A DNA stretch of 27,648 nucleotides, from positions 1-27,648 of the forward strand of contig JAJRSX010000211.1 of assembly GCA_024278555.1 (NCBI GenBank). The letters run 5' to 3'. The stretch comes from a bacterium. Lineage in GTDB: Bacteria > CG2-30-53-67 > CG2-30-70-394. Shown piece by piece: positions 20,377 to 27,648 of this stretch; positions within the stretch are counted from its first letter, which is position 1, and each line of letters opens with the position of its first letter. The notes under the pieces are model-generated. The model worked only from the letters and a program-made list of their open reading frames with translations. It searched no databases and was not told the DNA's origin. A program made the position numbers and the translations under genes.

Positions 20377-22074
20377 ATGCGCCTCGCCCTCTGCCAGATC
20401 GACCCCACCGTCGGGGAGCTCACCGCCAACCGTGAGCGGATCGTCGCGCGCCTCGCGGAGGCGCGGGGGTTGGGGGTGGCGGTCGCCCTCTTTCCCGAGC
20501 TCGCCATCTGCGGCTACCCACCGCGCGACCTCCTGCTCAAGCGCGCCTTCCTGCGCCACCAGCGCGCCGTTCTCGACGAGGTGGCCGCCGCCTCGACCGA
20601 GATCGTCGCGGTGGTCGGCGGGGTGGAGGAGGCGGACGGCACGCTCTACAACGCCGCCTTCGTCTTCGCCGGCGGCAGGCAGGTGGCGGTGCAGCGGAAG
20701 AGCTGCCTGCCCAACTACGACGTCTTCGACGAGCGGCGCTACTTCCGGCCGGCAGGAGAGGGCGACCACCCCCTCTTCTCCCTCGGTGGGGTGGTGGTGG
20801 GGCTGTCGATCTGCGAGGACCTCTGGGTCGACAACGGCCCCCTGGTGGCCCAGGCGAAGGCCGGTGTGCAGCTCCACCTTAACCTCTCCGCCTCTCCCTA
20901 TCACGCCGGCAAGGGCAGGGTACGCCAGGCGCTGATCACCGGCCGGGCGCAAGAGCACGGCTGCATCCTCGCCTTCTGCAACCAGGTGGGGGGGCAGGAC
21001 GAACTGATCTTCGACGGCGGCTCCATGGTCGCCGGCCCCGACGGCACCATCCTGGCCACGGCCCCCCCCTTCGAGGAGACGGTGATGGTGGTCGAGGTGG
21101 AGCCGCCGCCGCCCCGCTCCACGGGCGTTGCCGCGGCGCCGGTGGAGCTGCCCCTGCCGTCGCCTCGCCCGATGGTGGAGATTCCACCGCCGCCGCGGGT
21201 GGCGCGGCCGGCGGCGACGGAGCCCGGGGAGGTCTACCGCGCCCTGGAGCTCGGTCTGGCGGACTACTTTCACAAGAACCGCTTCCACCACGCCCTCGTC
21301 GCCCTCTCCGGCGGCATCGACTCGGCTCTGGTGGCCACCCTGGCCGCGGACGCCCTCGGCGGGGAGCGGGTCACCGCGGTGATGATGCCGAGCCGGATCT
21401 CGTCGCCCGGGTCGGTGGCCGACGCCGAGGCCTTGGCCGCCAACCTCGGCATCGCCTCCCACCTCCTGCCGATCGCGCCCCTGGTGGAGGCGGCCGAGGC
21501 GACCCTCGCCCCCGCCTTTGCCGGCCGCGGGGTGGACGTCACCGAGGAGAACATCCAGTCGCGGGCCCGGGGGCTGCTGCTCATGGCCCTGTCGAACAAG
21601 CTCGGAGCCCTGGTCCTGGCCACCGGCAACAAGTCGGAGATGGCGGTGGGGTACGCCACCCTCTACGGCGACATGGCCGGCGGCCTGGCGGTGATCGCCG
21701 ATGTCCCCAAGACCCTGGTTTATCGCCTGTGTCGTTGGCGCAACGGCCGGCCGGGGGGGGCGGTGATCCCCGAGGCGATCCTCACCAAGCCGCCGTCGGC
21801 CGAGCTCCGCCCGGACCAGCTCGACACCGACTCCCTGCCGTCGTACGACATCCTCGACCCGATCCTCGACGCCTACATCGAGGAGCACCTCCCCCTGGAG
21901 GAGATCGTCGCCCGCGGCTTTGACGAGGCGACCGTGCGCGAGGTGATTCGCAAGGTCGACCGCGCCGAGTACAAGCGGCAGCAGGCGGCCCCGGGGCTGC
22001 GGATCACCCCCAAGGCCTTCGGCACCGGCCGCCGCATGCCGATCACCAACCGCTTCACCGAGGAGTGGGACTGA
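20377..22074 (+). CDS. nadE: Glutamine-dependent NAD+ synthetase
   Basis: The 565-residue, two-domain product has an N-terminal nitrilase-type glutaminase domain with the catalytic triad E41 (FPELAICGYPP), K107 (QRKSCLPNY) and C145 (SICEDLW). A C-terminal ATP-pyrophosphatase synthetase domain carries the PP-loop SGGIDS (310-315) and the blocks NKSEMAVGY and LYGDMAGG. The enzyme amidates nicotinate adenine dinucleotide to NAD+ using ammonia from glutamine. The linker (about 240-283) is proline-rich. The ATG at 20377 begins the conserved MRLALCQIDPTVG, but no Shine-Dalgarno is visible because a heptamer repeat abuts it. The gene appears monocistronic. Confidence 0.95.
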   Translation: MRLALCQIDPTVGELTANRERIVARLAEARGLGVAVALFPELAICGYPPRDLLLKRAFLRHQRAVLDEVAAASTEIVAVVGGVEEADGTLYNAAFVFAGGRQVAVQRKSCLPNYDVFDERRYFRPAGEGDHPLFSLGGVVVGLSICEDLWVDNGPLVAQAKAGVQLHLNLSASPYHAGKGRVRQALITGRAQEHGCILAFCNQVGGQDELIFDGGSMVAGPDGTILATAPPFEETVMVVEVEPPPPRSTGVAAAPVELPLPSPRPMVEIPPPPRVARPAATEPGEVYRALELGLADYFHKNRFHHALVALSGGIDSALVATLAADALGGERVTAVMMPSRISSPGSVADAEALAANLGIASHLLPIAPLVEAAEATLAPAFAGRGVDVTEENIQSRARGLLLMALSNKLGALVLATGNKSEMAVGYATLYGDMAGGLAVIADVPKTLVYRLCRWRNGRPGGAVIPEAILTKPPSAELRPDQLDTDSLPSYDILDPILDAYIEEHLPLEEIVARGFDEATVREVIRKVDRAEYKRQQAAPGLRITPKAFGTGRRMPITNRFTEEWD

Positions 22075-22687
22075 GGCCGTGACCCCGGCCGCGTAGCAGG
22101 GGCAACAACCACGAAGGCCACGAAGGGGAGGGCAATAGATGGTAGACAGGTAGGTAGGGGGGAGGCGGGGCCAGATCGTCGGCTCCAGACCTCCCTTTGC
22201 GGACAGGGACGGTGATTTTCCAAAGAGATGGGGGCCAACGGTGGTCCTGGTGTGGTTCACCCACAGGGTGAAGGTCGAGACCGCCGGCGTCGTGGGGGCG
22301 TGGCTCCAGGGCGAGTCGCCAGGAAGGGAATTTCACCACGGAGACACAGAGGAGACAGAGAACTCCAATGGGGAAAACGCTCTCTCATCCTGCACTCCAC
22401 CCTTCGACGAGCACACTCTGCGTGTAAACTGAACGTCTTTTCACCCGCCTCCCTCCCGGCCGTCGCCCCCTCCGGAGGTGGGGTCGATCCCCTGGATGGC
22501 CTCCTCGGAGCCGATCCTGCTACTGCTCCTCTTCGTGCTCCGTGGCCTTCGTGGTTTTGATCGGAACAACGGCCGGCGATGATGGGGAGCATCACCCGGT
22601 TTGCGTCGGGGCGCCTCGGGGAGGTAGAAGGCGCATCCTTTCGGCGGCCATCGGGGAGCCCCGGTGGTCCCGTCTTGCCCTGGCGCC
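22075..22687. other. ~610-bp non-coding repeat-bearing spacer between nadE and glgA
   Basis: No convincing gene is present. It is occupied mainly by an element with inverted CACGAAG-type ends (22107-22556), inside which is a further unit near 22332 (CACCACGGAGACACAGAGG). The promoter and ribosome site for glgA were not recognised in the last 130 bp. Confidence 0.5.
22107..22556. repeat. ~450-bp element with CACGAAG inverted ends
   Basis: AACCACGAAGGCCACG (22107-22122) has a perfect 16-bp reverse complement at 22541-22556. Both ends extend into CACGAAG-like units, related in style to the ~197-bp elements around ntrC. The interior is non-coding. Confidence 0.6.
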
Positions 22688-24145
22688 ATGAAGGTCCTCT
22701 ACGTCACCTCCGAATGTGTGCCGTTCGCCAAGACCGGCGGGTTGGCGGATGTGTCGGGGGCACTGCCGCCGGCGCTGGCGGCGCGCGGTGTCGAGGTACG
22801 GGTGGTGATGCCGCTCTATTCCGGCTTCGACTGGGGGGAGCTGGAGCGCCTCGACGGCACCCTGGTGGTCCCGATGGGGTGGGGCGGGCGCGCCTACTGC
22901 GGGGTGCGCATGGGGCGGCTGCCGGGCTCCGAGGTGCGGGTCTATTTCCTGGAGCACCACGCCTTCTTTGATCGGCCGTATCTGTACGGGCCGCCGGGGG
23001 AGGCGTACGGCGACAACCTGGCGCGCTTCGCCTTCCTGTCGCGCGGTGCCCTGGCGCTGGCAAAGGCCCTCGGTTGGACCCCCGACGTGGTCCACGCCAA
23101 CGATTGGCAGACCGCCCTGGTGCCGGTCTATGCGAACACGGTGGAGCACGGCGGGCCCCTGGCCGGCGCCGCCACCCTCTTCACCATCCACAACCTCGCC
23201 TACCAGGGGGTCTTCGGCGGCGACGCCCTGCCGGTCACCGGGCTGGGGTGGGAGCACTACCGGGGCGAGGAGCTGGAGCACTTCGGGGCGCTGAACCTGA
23301 TGAAGGGCGCCTGTGTCCACGCCACCCTCCTCTCCACGGTCAGCCCCACCTACGCCCGTGAGATCCAGACCCCCGCCTTCGGCAACGGTCTCGACGGGGT
23401 GCTCGCCGGGCGCAGCCACGACCTCGCCGGGATCCTCAACGGCATCGACACCCGCGAGTGGGACCCGCAGAGGGACCCGCACATTGCGGCGCCGTTTTCC
23501 GCCGACGACCTCACCGGCAAGGCGGTGTGCAAGGGGGCGCTGCAGGAGGAGGCGGGGCTACCGGTGCGCGACGAGGTGCCGGTGATCGGCCTGGTGGGGC
23601 GGCTCACCAGCCAGAAGGGGGTCGATGTCCTCGCCCACGCCCTCGACCGGCTCCTCGACCTCGACCTCCAGTTCGTCCTCCTGGGGACCGGCGACCGGGA
23701 GGCGGAGCACTTCTTCGGGACCCTGGCGGCGCGACGGTCGGACCGATTCGCCGCCTGGCTCCACTTCGACAACGGCCGTGCGCATCGGATCGAGGCAGGG
23801 AGCGACTTCTTCCTCATGCCGTCGCGGTACGAGCCGTGCGGCCTCAACCAACTCTACAGTCTGCGCTACGCCACCCTGCCGATCGTCCGCGCCACCGGCG
23901 GCCTGGCGGACACGGTGGCCAACTTCGATGAGGCCACCGGCGACGGCACCGGCTTCCGGTTCGGTGACCTCACCCCGGAGGCCCTGTACGACACCGTGGG
24001 GTGGGCGGTCTCCACCTGGTACCACCGCCGTGGCGACATCGAGCAGATGCGCCGTCGCGCCATGGCCCAGGACTTTAGCTGGGACCACGCCGCCGGCGAG
24101 TACGAGGCCCTCTACCACCGGGCGGTGGCCCGCCGCCGCGGCTGA
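22688..24145 (+). CDS. glgA: Glycogen synthase (ADP-glucose type, GT5)
   Basis: The 485-residue product fits the GlgA length. MKVLYVTSECVPFAKTGGLADV contains the ADP-glucose-binding KTGG loop (K15). Other GT5 marks are DVVHANDWQTALVP, FTIHNLAYQG, STVSPTYAREI, GILNGID, and the C-terminal nucleotide-sugar site SRYEPCGLNQLYSLRYATLPI. It extends alpha-1,4-glucan chains from ADP-glucose. The frame is open a few codons upstream, but MKVLYV is the family N-terminus. No clear ribosome site is seen. No other glycogen genes are nearby; the next gene is convergent, with 22 bp between the stops. Confidence 0.95.
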   Translation: MKVLYVTSECVPFAKTGGLADVSGALPPALAARGVEVRVVMPLYSGFDWGELERLDGTLVVPMGWGGRAYCGVRMGRLPGSEVRVYFLEHHAFFDRPYLYGPPGEAYGDNLARFAFLSRGALALAKALGWTPDVVHANDWQTALVPVYANTVEHGGPLAGAATLFTIHNLAYQGVFGGDALPVTGLGWEHYRGEELEHFGALNLMKGACVHATLLSTVSPTYAREIQTPAFGNGLDGVLAGRSHDLAGILNGIDTREWDPQRDPHIAAPFSADDLTGKAVCKGALQEEAGLPVRDEVPVIGLVGRLTSQKGVDVLAHALDRLLDLDLQFVLLGTGDREAEHFFGTLAARRSDRFAAWLHFDNGRAHRIEAGSDFFLMPSRYEPCGLNQLYSLRYATLPIVRATGGLADTVANFDEATGDGTGFRFGDLTPEALYDTVGWAVSTWYHRRGDIEQMRRRAMAQDFSWDHAAGEYEALYHRAVARRRG

Positions 24146-24167
24146 GGGGGCGGGCGGGGCGGCCGCC

Positions 24168-26858
24168 TCAGCGGAGCTTGGCGAGGACCTCTTGGGCTGC
24201 GTCGGCCTCGGGGAAATCGTCCGTTGCCACGACCGCGTTGAGCGCCTCCACCGCCTCGCTCAATCGGCCCACCTGGTAGTAGGCGAGGCCGAGGTGGTAG
24301 GCGACAAAGGGGTCGTGCGGCAGGCGTTGGCGGGCCTCCTCCAGGGTGGCGACCGCGGCCAGGGGGCGGCGGAGCTGGTACTCGAGCCAGCCGCGGGTGT
24401 CGAGGAGGTGGCCGTCGTGGGGACGCCGCTCGAGGGCCTTGCGGATCTTCTCCAGGCCGAGGGCGAGCTTGATCCGGTGGTCGGCGTAGAAGTAGGCGAG
24501 GCCGTTGATGACCACCGGGTCGCCGGGCCACATGGAGGCCGCCTTCTCGAAGAGGCGCTCCGCCTCCCTGGGGTTACCGGTCGCGTCGGTGAGCTCGGCG
24601 AGGCGGAGAAGGGCGTCTGCTGTCGGGTGGAGGTCGATCGCCTCACGGAACCGGGCCATTGCCTGCTCGGCGTTGCCGGCGCGGTCGTAGAAGTGGGCGA
24701 AGGCGAGGCGGGCCTCGACCGCCCGGGGGAAGCGGGCCACTGCTGCCTCGAAGGCGGCGCGCGCCGCCGCCTGGTCTCCCCCGGCGTCGAGGAGGAGGGC
24801 GCGGAGGAGGAGGAGGGAGAGGCGGTCGGGGAGGGCGGCCAGGGCCGTGTCGCAGTCGGCGGTCGCCTCCTTGATCCGTCCCTGCGCGAGGCGCAGGCGG
24901 GCGCGGATCGCCACCACCTCCGGGCTGTCCGGGGCGAGGCGGGCGGCGGTGGCGAGGGCCGCCTCGGCCCGGTCGAGCTGTCCCATCTCTACCAGGGCGC
25001 GGGCGAGGCTCCAGAAGCCCAGGGGGCGGTTCGGGGCGACGGTGGTGAGGCGGTGAAAGGCGTCCGCCGCCTCGACCCACCGCCCCTCGCGGGCTCGCGC
25101 CACCCCGAGGATCTCGAAGGCGTCGGGCAGGTCGCCGCGCTCGTCGAGGAGGGTCAGGGCGAGGGAGGCGGCGGCGGCCGGGTTGCCGCGGTTGTTCTCC
25201 ACCCGGCCGAGGAGGAGGCGCAGGGTGAGCTCTTGCGGATCGTGGTCCACCGCCTGGCGCAGGTGGTCGGCGGCGGCGTTGAGCCGTGCCGAGGCGATCT
25301 CCAGGGTCGCCACCGCACGCAGGGCGTCGACGTTGGTGGGCGCCAGGCGTAGCGCCTCCCGGTAGGCGGCCTCGGCCGCCACCAGGTCGTCGGCGTCGAG
25401 GGCCGCGTGGCCGCGGGCGATGTGCGCCTCCGGGGAGTCGGGGGCGGCGGCGAGGAGCCGCTTCACCGTTGCCGCCACCGCTGCCCGGTCGCCCTGCTTG
25501 CGGTATGCCTCCAGGAGGATGAGGAGGACCTCTTCCGCGTCCGGGTGGCTCTCGAGGATCGTCTCGCACTCACCGATCACCTGCTCCGGCCGTTGGCCGG
25601 CGAGGAGGGTGCGCCACCGGTCGAGGCGGATCCGGGTGCCGCCGCCGGCGGCGTGTGCCTTGCGGTACCAGGCCAGGGCGGTGGCGCGGTCGCCGGCCAG
25701 GTTGGCGAGGTGGCCGAGGTTCTCGTAGGCGGGGACGAACCCCGCGGTCGTCTCAATCGCCCGGGTGAAGGCGGCGTGGGCCGCCTCCGGCCGGCCGGTG
25801 AGGGCGTCGATCACCCCCTCCAGGTTGGCGGCCGCCGCCGGGGCGGCGCCGAGCTGGCGTGCCAGGGCGAGGTCCTTGCGGGCGTCGTCGTACCAGCCGA
25901 GGGCGATCTTCGAGCCGGCCCGTCGGAGGACGATGTCCGGGTCCTTGGGGCTCAGCTTGGCCGCCTCGTTGAAGGCGGAGATCGCCTGCTGGTCGATGGC
26001 CGCGGCGTGCAGGGCCCGGCCGAGGAGGAGCTGCGCCTCCAGCGACTGGGGCCGGTAGCGGGCGAGGGACTGGGCGGCCTCCACCGCCGCGCTTGCGCGA
26101 CCGGCGGCGAGGGCGGCGCGGGCAAGGATGGTCAGCGCCCGCGGAACCTTCGAGTTGCGATCGAGGACCGCCCGCGCCTCGCTGGCCGCCTCGCGCGGTC
26201 GGCCCACCTCGATCAGGGTCTCGGCGAGGCGGACGCGGGTGAGGAGGTCGTCGGGGGCGAGGCGGACCGCCTCTTTCAGGTGGCGGATCGCCTCGTCGCC
26301 GTTGCCCTCGGCCATCGCCACCGCGGCGACGTTGATGTGGATGGCCGGGAGGGTGGGGTCGAGGGTGGTGGCGACGGCGAGCTCCCGCTTCACCTCGGCG
26401 GTGGGGCCGTGGATGGCGAACAGGCTGCCGCCGCGGATTGTGTGGCCGAGGGCGCTGTTCGGGTCGAGGGCGAGGAGGCGGTCGGCCACCGCCAGGGACT
26501 TCTCGTGCAGCCCCCCCTGATAATAGAGGGCGGCGAGTTCGGCGGCCACGATCGCGTTGGTGGGGGAGAGCTCCAGGAGGCGGCAATAGGCGTCGATCGC
26601 CTCGGGGATGCGACGGTGACGCACCAGGGTGCGGGCGAGTGCCTGGAGGAGGGTGGGGTCATCCGGGGCGAGCTCGAGCGCCCGCTGGAGGGTGACCACC
26701 GCGGCGCCGAGGCGGCCGTCACGAACCTGGGCCTCCGCCTTCAGGCGGAGGGCGGCGGGGTCCTCTCGGGTCGGCTGGCACCCCCCCACCGCGAGGAGGG
26801 GCACGAGGAGGAGCGCCAAGAGGCGGGCGGCGAATCGGATCGGCATGGACGGCACCAT
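24168..26858 (-). CDS. Large TPR-repeat lipoprotein
   Basis: The 896-residue product has an N-terminal signal ending at a lipobox (LLAVGGC, C27), so it is probably lipid-anchored. The rest is almost wholly tetratricopeptide repeats, perhaps more than twenty, recognisable by recurring 34-residue units such as ALELAPDDPTLLQALARTL and AVRLAPDDLLTRVRLAETL. TPR solenoids are protein-binding scaffolds. The architecture resembles the TPR lipoproteins (PrsT type) linked to exopolysaccharide or PEP-CTERM sorting systems, but no such genes are in the window. An ATG at 26846 is an alternative start; neither has a strong ribosome site. Convergent with glgA and divergent from the rhodanese gene. Confidence 0.85.
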   Translation of the reverse strand: MVPSMPIRFAARLLALLLVPLLAVGGCQPTREDPAALRLKAEAQVRDGRLGAAVVTLQRALELAPDDPTLLQALARTLVRHRRIPEAIDAYCRLLELSPTNAIVAAELAALYYQGGLHEKSLAVADRLLALDPNSALGHTIRGGSLFAIHGPTAEVKRELAVATTLDPTLPAIHINVAAVAMAEGNGDEAIRHLKEAVRLAPDDLLTRVRLAETLIEVGRPREAASEARAVLDRNSKVPRALTILARAALAAGRASAAVEAAQSLARYRPQSLEAQLLLGRALHAAAIDQQAISAFNEAAKLSPKDPDIVLRRAGSKIALGWYDDARKDLALARQLGAAPAAAANLEGVIDALTGRPEAAHAAFTRAIETTAGFVPAYENLGHLANLAGDRATALAWYRKAHAAGGGTRIRLDRWRTLLAGQRPEQVIGECETILESHPDAEEVLLILLEAYRKQGDRAAVAATVKRLLAAAPDSPEAHIARGHAALDADDLVAAEAAYREALRLAPTNVDALRAVATLEIASARLNAAADHLRQAVDHDPQELTLRLLLGRVENNRGNPAAAASLALTLLDERGDLPDAFEILGVARAREGRWVEAADAFHRLTTVAPNRPLGFWSLARALVEMGQLDRAEAALATAARLAPDSPEVVAIRARLRLAQGRIKEATADCDTALAALPDRLSLLLLRALLLDAGGDQAAARAAFEAAVARFPRAVEARLAFAHFYDRAGNAEQAMARFREAIDLHPTADALLRLAELTDATGNPREAERLFEKAASMWPGDPVVINGLAYFYADHRIKLALGLEKIRKALERRPHDGHLLDTRGWLEYQLRRPLAAVATLEEARQRLPHDPFVAYHLGLAYYQVGRLSEAVEALNAVVATDDFPEADAAQEVLAKLR

Positions 26859-26992
26859 CGTTGCGAGGGCTCCCTACCGCATCGGTCGGATCTCACCTGA
26901 ACGTCACCGGGTCAGGTCGGGGGTAGCCCGCGCCGAGGAGAGGTGGTACTCACCCCAGACCACGCCACCCAACCGAAGGAGTCAGGAACACG

Positions 26993-27394
26993 ATGGACGA
27001 ATCGAAACTGATTACCTTGCCGCCGCGCGAGGTCTACGAGCGCACCGAGCGCGAGGCCAACGCGGTGATCATCGACGTGCGCTCGGAGCTGGAGTACTTC
27101 TTCGTCGGGGCGCCGGTGGGGGCGGTGAACATCCCGTGGCGCGACGCCCCCGACTGGGACGTCAACCCGCGCTTCGTGGAGCTGGTGGAGCAGGTGGCGG
27201 AGCGCGACCAGCCGCTTTATCTCATCTGTCGCAGCGGGGTGCGCTCGATCGACGCCGGCAACGCCCTGATCGAGGCCGGGTACCGCAAGGTCTTCAACGT
27301 CGGCGAGGGGTTCGAGGGGGCCATCGACGAGCACCTCCACCGGGGGACGCTCGGCGGGTGGCGGTATCACGGCCTGCCGTGGCGGCAGTGCTAG
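26993..27394 (+). CDS. Rhodanese-like domain protein
   Basis: A 133-residue single-domain rhodanese. The family blocks are VIIDVRSELEY, PVGAVNIPW and the active-site loop CRSGVRS with catalytic C79, followed by the typical ending GYRKVFNVGEGFEGA. The intact cysteine suggests sulfurtransferase or persulfide-carrier activity. No signal peptide is present, so it is probably cytoplasmic. AAGGAG and AGGAA lie 5-11 nt upstream of the ATG. It is divergent from the TPR lipoprotein gene, and a palindromic element follows its stop by 4 bp. Confidence 0.9.
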   Translation: MDESKLITLPPREVYERTEREANAVIIDVRSELEYFFVGAPVGAVNIPWRDAPDWDVNPRFVELVEQVAERDQPLYLICRSGVRSIDAGNALIEAGYRKVFNVGEGFEGAIDEHLHRGTLGGWRYHGLPWRQC

Positions 27395-27398
27395 CCCT

Positions 27399-27515
27399 GG
27401 CGCGGATCTGACCCCATCTTCGGGCCGCGTCCTCGCCGGGCTCCTCGACGTACGACCAGTACGCCTGCGTCGCCCGGCTTGCGGGTCGGCCCGAATCTGG
27501 GGCCAGCTTCACGCC
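27399..27515. repeat. 117-bp palindromic element after rhodanese gene
   Basis: The 29-nt ends (27399-27427, beginning GGCGCGGATCTG, and 27487-27515, ending CAGCTTCACGCC) are inverted repeats with about six mismatches, sharing TTCGGGCCG and CCCCA cores. A second inner stem is present: GCCGGGC near 27436 and GCCCGGC near 27472, enclosing GTACGACCAGTACGC. It is non-coding and lies 4 bp after the stop codon, so it could also act as a terminator or mRNA 3'-end stabiliser. Confidence 0.65.
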
Positions 27516-27648
27516 AGGAGAGATTGGGGCGCGCCAGGGGGGGCTCGCTGCGCGTGCCGTGGTGGGGGATGAGGGATGGGGGGGACGGCCCTGCGGGCCG
27601 GACGAGATGCCGATGGCCGATGGAGGCCAGCCCCAGAAGATTCATCAC
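27516..27648. other. Right-edge non-coding sequence
   Basis: No gene is supported in the last 133 bp. G-rich tracts and a small GGCCCTGCGGGCC palindrome (about 27588-27600) are seen. The motif GAGATGCCGATGGCCGAT near the end resembles GAGATGCCGATTGGTGCC near 11558, upstream of thrS, hinting at another shared repeat. Confidence 0.35.

Noticed and set aside
25407-26900. 497-residue plus-strand frame opposite the TPR gene
   Set aside because: Shadow of the TPR repeats; Gly/Glu-rich with no domain.
27294-27512. Minus-strand frame through the terminal palindrome (QAYWSYVEEPGEDAARR)
   Set aside because: Derived from the palindromic element and antisense rhodanese gene; most likely a repeat artefact.

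Overview
This is a high-GC, gene-dense chromosomal window. Gene content and order fit a proteobacterium, most likely a gammaproteobacterium: the thrS-infC-rpmI-rplT-pheS-pheT block, an NtrC-like regulator, a cbb3-type oxidase and GTAG-type REP-like palindromes. The assignment is an inference from gene content; no rRNA is present. There are no phage, plasmid, CRISPR or transposase genes. Core genes are separated by unusually long spacers full of palindromic, apparently non-autonomous repeats.

Layout. 1-3128: two halves of an MdlA/MdlB-like heterodimeric ABC exporter, the first cut by the window edge, separated by a small inverted-repeat element. 3159-3987: a Spy/CpxP-like periplasmic protein divergent from a glutaredoxin. 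4089-7666 (minus strand): a five-gene respiratory operon, read from high to low coordinates as dihaem cytochrome c, ccoN, ccoO, a two-helix membrane protein and a one-helix membrane protein. No ordinary ccoP is present; the dihaem cytochrome and the one-helix protein together may replace it. Divergent from this operon at 7929 is a TauE/SafE-like (DsbD_2-type) membrane protein with a His/Met tail, plausibly a copper or oxidase-assembly factor.

9009-10430: an NtrC-family sigma-54 activator without a kinase gene, flanked by two direct copies of a ~197-bp inverted-repeat element. 10953-11435: an HU gene and tRNA-Val(GAC). 11656-19291: the translation cluster thrS, infC (AUU start), rpmI, rplT, pheS, pheT. 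It is interrupted by an ~830-bp repeat-rich spacer between infC and rpmI and by a 144-bp hairpin element between pheS and pheT. 19354-19638: a small lipoprotein convergent with pheT.

20377-22074: glutamine-dependent NAD+ synthetase. 22688-24145: glycogen synthase. 24168-26858 (minus strand): a large TPR lipoprotein. 26993-27394: a rhodanese-domain protein. A further palindromic element closes the window at 27399-27515.

The two points most worth attention are the split or divergent cbb3-type oxidase operon and the density and variety of palindromic elements inserted between, and sometimes abutting, essential genes.
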